From assembly GCA_002753185.1 (NCBI GenBank), contig PDZX01000003.1:78293-142292 (forward strand): a DNA stretch of 64,000 bases. Direction: 5' to 3'. The DNA is from Magnetococcales bacterium WMHbin3 (lineage in GTDB: Bacteria; Pseudomonadota; Magnetococcia; Magnetococcales; Magnetaquicoccaceae). The notes beneath the pieces were generated by a model. That model had not been told where the DNA came from and made no database searches. It worked only from the letters and a program-made list of their open reading frames with translations. Every line of letters begins with the position of its first letter. The stretch's first letter is position 1. This document shows positions 24,864 through 33,118 of this stretch, piece by piece. Made by a program: the position numbers and the translations under genes.

Positions 24864-27640
24864 GGGGCGTCTCCTCGCGTGGGTTCGCCGGCGGCGGGCA
24901 GGCTGACGGTCACCGTGGTGCCCTGATCGGGTCCCGATTGGAACGACAGCTCGCCGGAGTGGTTGTCGATGATGGTCTTGGTGATGGACAGTCCCAGTCC
25001 CATGCCGCCGGTGGCGGTCCTGGTGGTGAAGAAGGGGTTGGTCAGTTTGTCCAGATGTTCCGGATCGATCCCGCACCCCTCGTCGCGCAGGACGACCTGC
25101 ACGCGGGTGTTGTCCGCGTGGGGCGCGGTGGAGATGGTCACCCGGTTGGCGCGGCCGCGCAGGGATTGCAGGGCGTTCTGAATGAGGTTGATGAACGCCT
25201 GTTCCAGCTGCTGGGCATTGCCCCGCACCATCAGGGGCGAGGGGTGGGGCATCAAGTGGCAATGGTCCGTGGCCTGCCGCACCTGACTCTGGAGGATCAG
25301 AAGCGCGGATTGGATCGGTTCCCGGATGTCGAACCGCTGGGTGGGTGGCTCCTTGTCCTGGCGGGCCATGTGTTTCAGGCCGCCGATGATGGTCTGGATC
25401 CGTTGCGAACTCATGCGGATGCCGTCCAGCAACTGGGGGAGCACCTCCATGGCCTCGTCCATGGGCATGCCGCCCAGGCAGAAGGCGCCGGACCCCTCGT
25501 AGGCCCTTTGCAGAATCGGCAGGGCGTCCTCCCAGATGGCGGTCAGGATCGGAACATTGAACTGAATGGCATTGTTGGGATTGTTGATCTCGTGGGCCAC
25601 GCTGGCCGACAGCACCCCCAGGGAGGCCAGCCGGGCGTTGCGCAGGTTTTGTGCCTGCAAGGTCCGTTTTTCCGTGATGTCCTGACAGACGGCCAGCACC
25701 TCGGTCACCTTGCCGTCCTGGAAGATCGGGGCCAGTCGTGCCTCCCACCAGGCCTTTTCTCCGTCCGTGAAGGGGTACTCCACGGCCTGCCCGGTTTTGA
25801 AGACGGTATCCAGCCGTTCCCGCAGATGGGGGATCATCGCATCCGGGAGCAACTCCCTGGGGTGGTTCGGGCCTTGGCGGTTGCTGAAATGGACCGCGCC
25901 CTGCCGATCCAGGGTCATCAGGCAGTCCGGGGAGTGGTGGAACAGGGTGCGCAGTTTCTCCTCGGAGAGCGCCATGGCCCGCTGGGCGCGGCGCCGCTCC
26001 TCGGCCTCGCGGAATTTGAGTATGCCGAAGGCCAGATTGTTGGCCAGGGTTTCCAGAAGCCGCAGCTCGTCCTGGTCGAAGGCATCGGTTTCGGCGCTGT
26101 AGATGTTGATGGCCCCCAGGGGCAGGAGGTTGTCGTTGGGCAGGGGCAGGGCGATGGAGGAGGCGTAGCCGCGCCGGGTGGCCTCCTCGCGCCAGGGGGC
26201 AAAGTTGGCATCGGTTCGGATCCGGCGCGCGCAGGTCGGCTGCCGGGTGCGGAAGGCGGTGCCGGTGGGGCCGCGGCCTTTTTCGCCATCTTCCCAGGTG
26301 ATTTCCAGTTGTTGCAGATAGCCGTCGTCGAACCCGTACTGCGCGACGGGCAGGATGCGTTTGCTGTCGTCCTGGGCCGGGTATCCCACCCAGACCATGC
26401 GGTATCCCCCCTCCTCGACGATCAGGCGGCAGATGCGTTGCAGCAATTCCTGTTCGGAGGTGGCCTTGATCATGGCCTCGTTGCCGTGGCTCAGGGTCAG
26501 AAGGATCCGGTTGACCCGGTTGATGGCCGTTTCGGTCTGCCTGCGGCTGGTGATGTCGCGGGCGAAGTTGCAGTGGATCTCCTGCCCGTCGATCTCCAGA
26601 AAGGTGATGTGGATCTCGATGGGCAACAGCCGGCCATCCTTGGTGCAGACCTGGGTCTCCATGCGGCTGCGATGGCGTTGCTTGAGATCGTTCCAGTGGG
26701 CGCTCCAGGCCGTCGGGGTGAGTTCCGGGTTGATATCGGCGACGGTCATCCCCATCATCTCTGTCTTGGAGTACCCCACGGCCTCGCACATGGCCTGATT
26801 GACGTACAGAAAACGGCCTTCGGGGCCGATCCAGCAGACCATGTCCGCCGCCTGATCCACGGAGAATTGGGTCTGTTTCAGTTGCTTGGCGGTCTCTTGT
26901 TGGGCGTGCAGGGCGTTGGCGAACGACTCCATGGCCAGATTGATGAAGTGGGAGAGATGGGCGAGTTCATCCCTTTCGTGACCGGGCGGCAGGGTGAGGG
27001 GTTGCCTGGCCGGGGTCTCCGGGTCCAGCCTGGCGAGCTGTTGACCCAGCATCAGGATGGGGCGCGTCAGGAGGTGGTGAAAGACGATGGTCAGGATGGT
27101 GGCCAGCAGGAAGGCGGCGAACAGGGAAGAAAGCAGCGTGAAACGGGCGCGGCCCAGGAAGTCCCTGGCACTCAGGTAGGGATCCACGGTAATGGTGAGC
27201 CGGCCGACGGTTCGACCCTCCAGGATCAGCGCGGTGGTGATCTCGTTCATGTCGGAGCGCAGCAGGGAGGCGATCCATTTGACGATCCCGGATTCCGAAT
27301 GGTGGCGGTCTTTTTGTCCCAGCAAGGCCCCTGTCGCGCTATCCAGGTGGGCATGGTGGATGGACTTGCATTTGAACAGCCCGTCGAGGACCTTTTCGGC
27401 CATCAGCGGATCGTTCTCCGAAGTGGCGCGGCCGGCGGCGTCGCGGACGACTTCCAGCACCTGGGCGATATTGGCATGGATGCGTGACTGTTCGCGATGG
27501 AGGTCATTGAGCACCTCGCCCAGCCCGAGCAGCAATCCTACCGCCAGTCCCACCAGCACGGCGGCGCGTGCCTGGCGGTAGGAAAGCCGCTTGCGCAAAG
27601 GGATGGCGATGCCGGGTGGCAGGGTCGATGGCAGGCTCAT
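24860..27640 (-). CDS. multi-domain sensor histidine kinase (PAS-GAF-PAS)
   Basis: A 926-residue kinase. An N-terminal membrane helix (about 26-44) and a second one (about 165-190) flank a periplasmic region; a HAMP-like segment, a PAS domain (about 260-375), a GAF domain (about 395-555) and a second PAS (about 575-690) follow. The HisKA motif ASVAHEINNPNNAIQF and the HATPase_c motifs NLIQNALQ, LRDEGCGID and GGMGLGLSI complete it. The receiver-AAA-HTH regulator is translated from an overlapping start downstream. The two soluble sensor domains point to an intracellular ligand or redox signal in addition to a periplasmic one. Confidence 0.92.
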   Translation of the reverse strand: MSLPSTLPPGIAIPLRKRLSYRQARAAVLVGLAVGLLLGLGEVLNDLHREQSRIHANIAQVLEVVRDAAGRATSENDPLMAEKVLDGLFKCKSIHHAHLDSATGALLGQKDRHHSESGIVKWIASLLRSDMNEITTALILEGRTVGRLTITVDPYLSARDFLGRARFTLLSSLFAAFLLATILTIVFHHLLTRPILMLGQQLARLDPETPARQPLTLPPGHERDELAHLSHFINLAMESFANALHAQQETAKQLKQTQFSVDQAADMVCWIGPEGRFLYVNQAMCEAVGYSKTEMMGMTVADINPELTPTAWSAHWNDLKQRHRSRMETQVCTKDGRLLPIEIHITFLEIDGQEIHCNFARDITSRRQTETAINRVNRILLTLSHGNEAMIKATSEQELLQRICRLIVEEGGYRMVWVGYPAQDDSKRILPVAQYGFDDGYLQQLEITWEDGEKGRGPTGTAFRTRQPTCARRIRTDANFAPWREEATRRGYASSIALPLPNDNLLPLGAINIYSAETDAFDQDELRLLETLANNLAFGILKFREAEERRRAQRAMALSEEKLRTLFHHSPDCLMTLDRQGAVHFSNRQGPNHPRELLPDAMIPHLRERLDTVFKTGQAVEYPFTDGEKAWWEARLAPIFQDGKVTEVLAVCQDITEKRTLQAQNLRNARLASLGVLSASVAHEINNPNNAIQFNVPILTAIWEDALPILQRAYEGSGAFCLGGMPMDEAMEVLPQLLDGIRMSSQRIQTIIGGLKHMARQDKEPPTQRFDIREPIQSALLILQSQVRQATDHCHLMPHPSPLMVRGNAQQLEQAFINLIQNALQSLRGRANRVTISTAPHADNTRVQVVLRDEGCGIDPEHLDKLTNPFFTTRTATGGMGLGLSITKTIIDNHSGELSFQSGPDQGTTVTVSLPAAGEPTRGDAP

Positions 27641-27677
27641 GGGGGCGTGCTCTTCCGGGACATTGTGATAGGGTTGC

Positions 27678-27698
27678 GCATATGCTAGTATAATATGC
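27678..27698. promoter_or_regulatory. possible divergent promoter/operator
   Basis: Between the divergent kinase (start 27640) and heme-cyclase genes lies the inverted repeat GCATAT (27678-27683) / ATATGC (27693-27698). It encloses TATAAT (27689-27694) for the plus strand and an overlapping TATACT (27687-27692) for the minus strand. No good -35 box is seen. This could be a shared promoter with a bound regulator. Confidence 0.35.
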
Positions 27699-27744
27699 GG
27701 ATATGGTTTGTTGTCAATCGGATAAGCATCCCTGGCGCGCGCTC

Positions 27745-29511
27745 ATGACCTCTCGGACCATCCTCGACAAGTGGCTTGCCCCGGTCGGCAGGCGTTTCGG
27801 CATCTTGACGGATCGGCTGGGGGGGCGCGTCCTGCTCCATGGGGGGGTGACCCTGCTGATCGGCTGGCTGGTGCTCTCCCTGCTGGTCTCCCGGATCCAC
27901 GAACACCTGGTGATCTCCCAGAACGAAAGGGCGATCCTGATGGTCACCCGCAGCGTCGCCGGGGCCATGAACACCATCATGCTGGCCGGCGACGCGGAGG
28001 TGGCGGAGGATTTCATCGCCAATCTCCAGGGCGTCCCGGAGATGGTCGATTTCCGCATCCTGCGCACCGATGGCAGCGAGGCCTTCCGTGACAACGAAAC
28101 CATCGGGATCGTCAATGGCCGGTTGGGCGGCCAGAGGTTCCCCCTGCGCAAGCAGGCGGTGCCCAGACAGGTGATGGAAAAGGACGCCGAGGCGCTGCGT
28201 CAGGCCCTCGCCCAGAACCGCGAGATCCCGGTCTATGGCCGGGATGCCGCCAGCGGCGGGAAACGCCTCACCTACCTCGCCCCCATTCCCACCCAGGATG
28301 CCTGCCGGGCCTGCCATGGTGACGGCGAGACGCACCGGGGCATCATCAAGCTGACCATGTCGCTGGCCAAGGCCGAGGAGGAGGTCGTCGCCGCGCGCTG
28401 GTGGATCTTCGGCATGGGCGCCCTGATCGGGGTGGTGGTGATGCTGCTGGTCTTCCTGGTGGTGCGGCGCTCGGCCGTGACCCCCCTGGAGCGCATGGCC
28501 GCCACCCTGGGGGATGTCATCGTGCCGGATCGTTTCCTGGAGGTGGAAGGGTGCCAGGAGTTCCGGCAGGTGGCCGCCGCCTTCAACCACATGACCAGCC
28601 AGTTGAACGCGGCCTGGCACGGCCTCCGCCAGGAACGGGACAAGCTCACCACCATCCTGCTGGGGAGCCGGGAGGGGATCGTGGTGACCGACAGCACGGG
28701 AGCCGTGGCGCTGATCAATCCCGCTGCGGAACGGCTGCTGGGCAAGAGCGCGGATCGGATCCGCGAGGAAGGCTTCCTGACGCTCTTCGACGACCCCGAC
28801 CACCTGGGCATGCTCCTCGAGGATCACCGGCACGAACTGCCGGGTCTGGTCTATTACAACGCGCGGATGTTGCAGCTCCATGCGGCTACGATTCGGGACG
28901 CGGGCGGAGAGCCGATCGGTTCGGCGGCGCTCATCCGGGATGTGACCCGCGAAAAGGCCCTGGAGGAGGAGTTGCGGGCGCTCTCCAACAGCGACGCCCT
29001 GACCGGTCTGTACAATCGCCGGCGTTTCGACACCGCGCTGCTGGACGAGTACGATCGCGCCACACGCTACGGACTGGTGCTGGGCCTGCTCATCCTGGAC
29101 GTGGACCATTTCAAGCGGTTCAACGACGAGCATGGGCACGATCAGGGGGATCGGGTCCTGCAGGCCATCGCCGGGGTCATGCGCGGCCATTTCCGTTCCG
29201 TGGACTATCCTTGCCGATACGGCGGCGAGGAGTTCTGCGTCATCATGCCCAGCACCGGGGTGGCGGGGGTGCTGCGCTCCGCGGAACGGCTGCGCGACAG
29301 CGTGGCGAAGCTCTCCATCGACGGCCTGAACGTGACCGTGAGCATCGGCGTGGCCATCTTCCCGGATGAGGGACGCGCCGGATCGGACGCCCTGGTCAAG
29401 GCCGCCGATCAGGCGCTGTACGCCGCCAAAAAGGGGGGACGCAACCGGGTATGCCACTTCATCCGGGAGGCGGTGGTTCTGCGGGAGTCGCAATTGGCAG
29501 CACCATCCTGA
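27745..29511 (+). CDS. diguanylate cyclase with periplasmic heme-c sensor domain
   Basis: A 588-residue inner-membrane protein: a transmembrane helix (about 31-52), a periplasmic region (to about 220) containing one CXXCH heme motif (C187-R-A-C190-H191, coded at 28303-28317), a second helix (VVMLLVFLVV region), a HAMP-like segment, a PAS domain and a GGDEF domain. The cyclase loop is RYGGEEFCVIM, with an RxxD inhibitory site (RSVD) five residues before it. It likely couples redox state or a gas ligand to c-di-GMP synthesis. The start is uncertain: ATG 27703 lies only eight bases after a TATAAT box; ATG 27745 begins the conserved part. The 3' end overlaps the convergent next gene by 53 bases. 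Confidence 0.85.
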   Translation: MTSRTILDKWLAPVGRRFGILTDRLGGRVLLHGGVTLLIGWLVLSLLVSRIHEHLVISQNERAILMVTRSVAGAMNTIMLAGDAEVAEDFIANLQGVPEMVDFRILRTDGSEAFRDNETIGIVNGRLGGQRFPLRKQAVPRQVMEKDAEALRQALAQNREIPVYGRDAASGGKRLTYLAPIPTQDACRACHGDGETHRGIIKLTMSLAKAEEEVVAARWWIFGMGALIGVVVMLLVFLVVRRSAVTPLERMAATLGDVIVPDRFLEVEGCQEFRQVAAAFNHMTSQLNAAWHGLRQERDKLTTILLGSREGIVVTDSTGAVALINPAAERLLGKSADRIREEGFLTLFDDPDHLGMLLEDHRHELPGLVYYNARMLQLHAATIRDAGGEPIGSAALIRDVTREKALEEELRALSNSDALTGLYNRRRFDTALLDEYDRATRYGLVLGLLILDVDHFKRFNDEHGHDQGDRVLQAIAGVMRGHFRSVDYPCRYGGEEFCVIMPSTGVAGVLRSAERLRDSVAKLSIDGLNVTVSIGVAIFPDEGRAGSDALVKAADQALYAAKKGGRNRVCHFIREAVVLRESQLAAPS

Positions 29512-31321
29512 GTTCCATGGGATCGTCCCCCGGCATGATCCGGAAGGCGAATTTTTCCAGCAGCTTGCGCATCGGTTTGTTGTCCAGGCGCACCACGCAG
29601 AGCATCCCGGCCAGGTTGCGTTGCCGGGCGATGTCGATCATGGTGGTCAGCAGCACTCCGGCCATGCCCTTGGCCCGGCTGGACTCGCGCACCACGAAGC
29701 TGGCCTCCCCCAAGTTGTCGTGTTCCATCCAATAATAGTGGCCCACCGCCAGGATCGTCTCCCGCGGCCCCTTGCGCCGCACGATGCACAGGGCCAGATC
29801 GCGGCTCTGGTTGACATTGACGACGCTGCTGGCCTTCTGCCGCGACATCCCGTCCGGACGGTAACGGTAGCGTTGCAGCACCGTCTCCTCGTCATGGGAG
29901 TAGAAGAACTCCTGAAAGATCCGTCCGTCGGCGGGGCGCAACGGGCGCAGGAAATAGGTGTTGCCCTTCAGGTTCAACCGGATATCCTGGGGATCGCCCA
30001 GCTCCTCGACGCGGCTGGGAGGGTTGACGAGGTATTCCGGCACCCAGTGCTGGGTGCGCATCTGGGAGAGCAGTTGATCGCGGAATGCCGGATGGGCCAC
30101 CTGGATCAGTTCCAGGGCGCGTTCCCGGATGCTTTTGCCGCGCAGGGTGGCGATGCCGTACTCGGTCACCACGTAATGGACATCCCCGCGCGAGGTCACC
30201 ACGCCCGACCCCTCGGTCAGGAAGGGGACGATCTTGGAGAGGGTCCCGTTCTTGGCGGTGGAGGGGAGGGCGATGATGGGACGGCCCCCCTGGCTCATGG
30301 CGGCCCCGCGGATGAAGTCCACCTGTCCGCCGATGCCGCTGTAGAAGCGCCGGCCCACCGAATCGGAGACCACCTGGCCGGTCAGATCCACCTCGATGGC
30401 GCTGTTGATGGCGATCATGTTCTGATTGCGGGCGATCACCGTCGGGCTGTTGACGTACTCGGAGGGGTGAAACTCGATGTGGGGGTTTTCGTGTACGAAG
30501 TCGTAGAGCTTCTGGGTGCCCATGCAGAAGGAGGCGATGATCTTGCCGGGGTGGAGGCTCTTGTGCGCGTTGTTGATCACCCCGGAACGGAACAGCTCGA
30601 TCACCCCGTCGGAGAACATCTCGGTGTGAATGCCGAGATTCTTGTGGTGGCCGAGGCTGCGGAGCACGGCGTCGGGGATGCGGCCGATGCCCATTTGCAG
30701 GGTGCAGCCATCCTCGATCAGCGAGGCGACGTAGCGGCCGATGCGCAGAGTGGTCTCATCCAGTTCCGGTGGGGCGAGGACCGGCATGGGGATGTCGGCC
30801 TCGATGGCGGCGTGGATCGAACTGACGTGAATGAAACTCTGCCCGTAGGTGCGGGGTACCGAGGGGTTGAACTGGGCGATGACGCAGCGCGCCGACTTCC
30901 AGGCCGCCGAGACGATGTCCACCGATGGCCCCAGGGAGCAGTAGCCGTAGCGATCCGGGGGGGTGACCTGGATCAGGGCCACGTCCAGGGGGAGGACGCC
31001 GTTGCCGAACAGGCCGGGAATCTCGGAGAGGAAGCAGGGGGTGTAATCGGCGATGCCCGCCGCCACCGCGTTGCGCGTGCCGGGACCGAGGAACAGGGAG
31101 TTGACGTTGAAACTGCGTCCGTACCTGGCGTCGGTCCACGGGTGGGGTCCCAGGATGAGGATGTGGATCATCTCCAGATCGCGGAATGCGCCGGCATTCT
31201 TGACCAGGTCCCCGGTCAGGGCATGGGGACAGGCCGCGTTGGAGCCGATGAAGACCCGGTTGCCGGATTTGAGGTACTTCTTCCAACTGGTGAGTTGCGG
31301 GGGCATGGTGAAGGCGGACAT
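29459..31321 (-). CDS. acetyl-CoA hydrolase/transferase fused to GNAT acetyltransferase domain
   Basis: A 620-residue fusion. Residues about 1-430 form an acetyl-CoA hydrolase/CoA-transferase (4-hydroxybutyrate CoA-transferase-like) fold: PDRYGYCSLGPSVD, EDGCTLQMGIGRIPDAVL, NLGIHTEMFSDGV and GIGGQVDFIRGA are typical. From about residue 445 a GNAT domain follows, with the acetyl-CoA binding stretch VVRESSRAKGMAGVLL. Fusions of this type are known in proteobacteria and are thought to be regulated CoA transferases or protein acyltransferases. The true substrate is not evident. The last 53 bases are antisense to the end of the cyclase gene. Confidence 0.88.
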   Translation of the reverse strand: MSAFTMPPQLTSWKKYLKSGNRVFIGSNAACPHALTGDLVKNAGAFRDLEMIHILILGPHPWTDARYGRSFNVNSLFLGPGTRNAVAAGIADYTPCFLSEIPGLFGNGVLPLDVALIQVTPPDRYGYCSLGPSVDIVSAAWKSARCVIAQFNPSVPRTYGQSFIHVSSIHAAIEADIPMPVLAPPELDETTLRIGRYVASLIEDGCTLQMGIGRIPDAVLRSLGHHKNLGIHTEMFSDGVIELFRSGVINNAHKSLHPGKIIASFCMGTQKLYDFVHENPHIEFHPSEYVNSPTVIARNQNMIAINSAIEVDLTGQVVSDSVGRRFYSGIGGQVDFIRGAAMSQGGRPIIALPSTAKNGTLSKIVPFLTEGSGVVTSRGDVHYVVTEYGIATLRGKSIRERALELIQVAHPAFRDQLLSQMRTQHWVPEYLVNPPSRVEELGDPQDIRLNLKGNTYFLRPLRPADGRIFQEFFYSHDEETVLQRYRYRPDGMSRQKASSVVNVNQSRDLALCIVRRKGPRETILAVGHYYWMEHDNLGEASFVVRESSRAKGMAGVLLTTMIDIARQRNLAGMLCVVRLDNKPMRKLLEKFAFRIMPGDDPMELRMVLPIATPAEPPPPG

Positions 31322-31350
31322 GTCGCTCCTTGCCGGACGGGCGGGTCGGG

Positions 31351-31382
31351 GTTTGCGGGGTGCCTCCCATCATCCCGCAAAC
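31351..31382 (-). terminator. perfect inverted repeat, possible terminator
   Basis: GTTTGCGGG (31351-31359) pairs with CCCGCAAAC (31374-31382) around a 14-base loop. It lies between the 3' end of the small gene 31399-31620 and the start of the acetyl-CoA hydrolase gene. No U-run follows on either strand, so a rho-independent terminator is uncertain. Confidence 0.35.
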
Positions 31383-31398
31383 GTGTCCGTTTGCCAAG

Positions 31399-31620
31399 TC
31401 ATCCCGGTTGCATGTTGCTTTTCTGCAGGGCTGCGGTGGAGATGTTCACCGAATAGGCCTTGGCGGACATGAAATTGGGCAGCGAGTTCTGTTGATTGAT
31501 CTCCTGCAGGGTGGTTCCGGAGACGTTGTGGGTCTTTTGGACGATCTGTTTGGTGGCCTGACTGGCACGCACGGAGTTCATGCTGTAGACTTCGGACATG
31601 AGGCTGCTGACGTTGTTCAT
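31399..31620 (-). CDS. small protein, possibly motility-associated (YjfB-like)
   Basis: A 73-residue polar protein without signal or membrane segment, beginning MNNVSSLMSEVYSMNSVRAS and ending ISTAALQKSNMQPG. The Ser/Asn/Gln-rich composition and the terminal AALQKS resemble small YjfB-like putative motility proteins and flagellin-type ends, but the match is only by eye. A strong AAGAAGGA ribosome binding site precedes the ATG; it lies inside an inverted repeat (31622-31696) that may control translation. Confidence 0.6.
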   Translation of the reverse strand: MNNVSSLMSEVYSMNSVRASQATKQIVQKTHNVSGTTLQEINQQNSLPNFMSAKAYSVNISTAALQKSNMQPG

Positions 31621-31621
31621 C

Positions 31622-31696
31622 GGAGCGATCCTTCTTGGTGCAAGAGTGGATTCAGGTTATATATCCTTGCTGGAACCCCCAAGCAAGAATCGCTCC
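31622..31696 (-). promoter_or_regulatory. 5' leader inverted repeat covering the ribosome binding site
   Basis: On the minus strand the leader of the small gene at 31399-31620 begins GGAGCGATTCTTGCTTGG and ends CCAAGAAGGATCGCTCC, so the two ends pair (eight perfect base pairs, then more with small bulges). The AAGAAGGA Shine-Dalgarno sequence is in the second arm, directly before the ATG. The internal stretch holds GGATATATAACC, itself palindromic. Sequestration of the ribosome binding site is plausible; no ligand or sRNA is known. Confidence 0.4.
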
Positions 31697-31731
31697 AGGA
31701 TGAACGGTGGTCGGGCGAAATCGGGATGTCG

Positions 31732-32118
31732 TCAGGCGTTCGACAGATGGGCCATCCGCCGGGCATGCGGCAAATTCTGCTTGCAAGGCGGCGCGGGCGG
31801 CAGGGATTGGCGTTGGAGGAGGCTCAGGGAGACGGATTGTCTCAGGAGGGCGCGGCGCACGGAATCCGGGGCCATGTCCAGTTGGTGACACACCCAGATA
31901 AAGGAGCCGACGCCATCGCGCCTGGCGGTGATCCATTCGATGGCCGCATTGCGGGTGCGGGTCTCTTGAAGATCGAGGATGGCCCGTTCCATGACGGCGG
32001 CCCAGAGTTTTTTGGCGCTGTCATCCTCCATGGCGTGGCATTCCGGCTGTGCCGCACGGACGAAGGGCCGGGGCGCGAGGGAAGCGATCCGCGGGTGGGG
32101 TTTGGATGAGAGTTGCAT
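31732..32118 (-). CDS. uncharacterised protein with HTH-like segment
   Basis: A 128-residue protein with an AGGAGG ribosome binding site before the ATG at 32118. The middle (AVMERAILDLQETRTRNAAI, then EWITARRDGVGSFIWVCHQL) ends in DMAPDSVRRALLR, which looks like a helix-turn-helix of the kind seen in small phage and mobile-element regulators. The tail is basic and Pro-rich. I do not recognise a named family. A large inverted repeat lies just upstream (32144-32191). Confidence 0.55.
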   Translation of the reverse strand: MQLSSKPHPRIASLAPRPFVRAAQPECHAMEDDSAKKLWAAVMERAILDLQETRTRNAAIEWITARRDGVGSFIWVCHQLDMAPDSVRRALLRQSVSLSLLQRQSLPPAPPCKQNLPHARRMAHLSNA

Positions 32119-32143
32119 GATGGTGTCCTCCTGGTGTTGAATA

Positions 32144-32191
32144 GCGGTTAAACGAAAGCAAGCAGGATGTGTGCCAGCTTTGTTTAACCGC
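32144..32191 (-). repeat. long hairpin between purU and downstream gene
   Basis: GCGGTTAAAC (32144-32153) and GTTTAACCGC (32182-32191) are perfect inverted arms, and the adjacent GAAAGC/GCTTT extends the stem with one bulge; the loop is about 17 bases. It lies in the 135-base gap after purU and before the ribosome binding site of the next gene on the minus strand. It could be a terminator, an mRNA-stability element or a palindromic repeat. There is no U-run. Confidence 0.45.
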
Positions 32192-32252
32192 GTCTTGCGC
32201 TGCCAGGAGAGGGGGCGGGTTATGGAAAGCGTCAAAAAGAGGGCACGGTGGT

Positions 32253-33107
32253 TCAGTGGAAGACGATGGTGCGGCCCTGCCACTGCATGACCTTGTGCTC
32301 AACGAATTTGCGCACCGCCGAGGCCAGGACCTGCTTTTCGATATCCGAGCCGAGTTGTTTCATGTCCGCCACCGAGAAGCGGTGGTTGACCCGCGTCACG
32401 TCCTGGATGATGATCGGTCCTTCGTCCAGTTCCCTGGTGACGAAGTGGGCGGTGGCCCCGATCAGCTTGACGCCCCGGCGATAGGCCTGTTCGTAGGGGT
32501 CGTTGCCGATGAAGGAGGGGAGAAAGGAGTGGTGGATGTTGATGATCGGCGCGGACACCTGACGCAGGAACTCCTCGGAGAGGATCTTCATGTAGCGGGC
32601 CAACACCACCAGATCGGGTTGCAGGAGTTGCAGGACCTCCAGTTGGCGGCTTTCGAACGCATGGGCATCGCCCACGGTGGGGATGTGGTGGAAGGGGATC
32701 TCCAACTGCTCGGCGATGGGGGCGATTTCGAGGTGGTTGCTGACGATGGCCAGCAGGGAGATGTTGAGGTCATTGCTCAGATGGCGGGAGATGATCTCCA
32801 TGGGGCAGGGGAGGGTCTTGGAGCAGAACATCACCACGCCGGGGCGTTCCATGGGGTCGTGGAAGGCGTACTCCATGTCGAGTTCGGCGGCGACGGCGCG
32901 GAATTTCGCCTGCCAGGTGCGGATGTCCTGCCTGGCCGACTCCTCCCGGCCCACGATGCGCATGAAGAAGCGCCCGTCTTCGGTGTGTTGCGCCAGATCG
33001 AGAATATTGAGATTCTCGTTGGCGAAGAAGTTGGTGATGCGCGCCACCAGACCGACACGGTCCGGGGAGTGGCACAGAAAAACGATGGTGGAAGGTTCGG
33101 GACGCAT
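32253..33107 (-). CDS. purU: formyltetrahydrofolate deformylase
   Basis: Hydrolyses 10-formyl-THF to formate and THF, supplying formate for PurT and balancing one-carbon pools. A 284-residue protein with N-terminal ACT domain (CHSPDRVGLVARITNFFANE) and C-terminal hydrolase domain carrying the Asn-His-Asp residues in INIHHSFLPSFIG and FVTRELDEGPII. AAAGGA precedes the ATG at 33107; the TTG at 33122 is disfavoured. It is the last gene of a long minus-strand operon that starts at yceD. Confidence 0.94.
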   Translation of the reverse strand: MRPEPSTIVFLCHSPDRVGLVARITNFFANENLNILDLAQHTEDGRFFMRIVGREESARQDIRTWQAKFRAVAAELDMEYAFHDPMERPGVVMFCSKTLPCPMEIISRHLSNDLNISLLAIVSNHLEIAPIAEQLEIPFHHIPTVGDAHAFESRQLEVLQLLQPDLVVLARYMKILSEEFLRQVSAPIINIHHSFLPSFIGNDPYEQAYRRGVKLIGATAHFVTRELDEGPIIIQDVTRVNHRFSVADMKQLGSDIEKQVLASAVRKFVEHKVMQWQGRTIVFH

Positions 33108-33118
33108 GGCGGATCCTT

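Noticed and set aside
24854..27487. Plus-strand open frame antisense to the sensor kinase (877 codons)
   Set aside because: No recognised domain; it mirrors a GC-rich kinase gene that has all its motifs on the minus strand.
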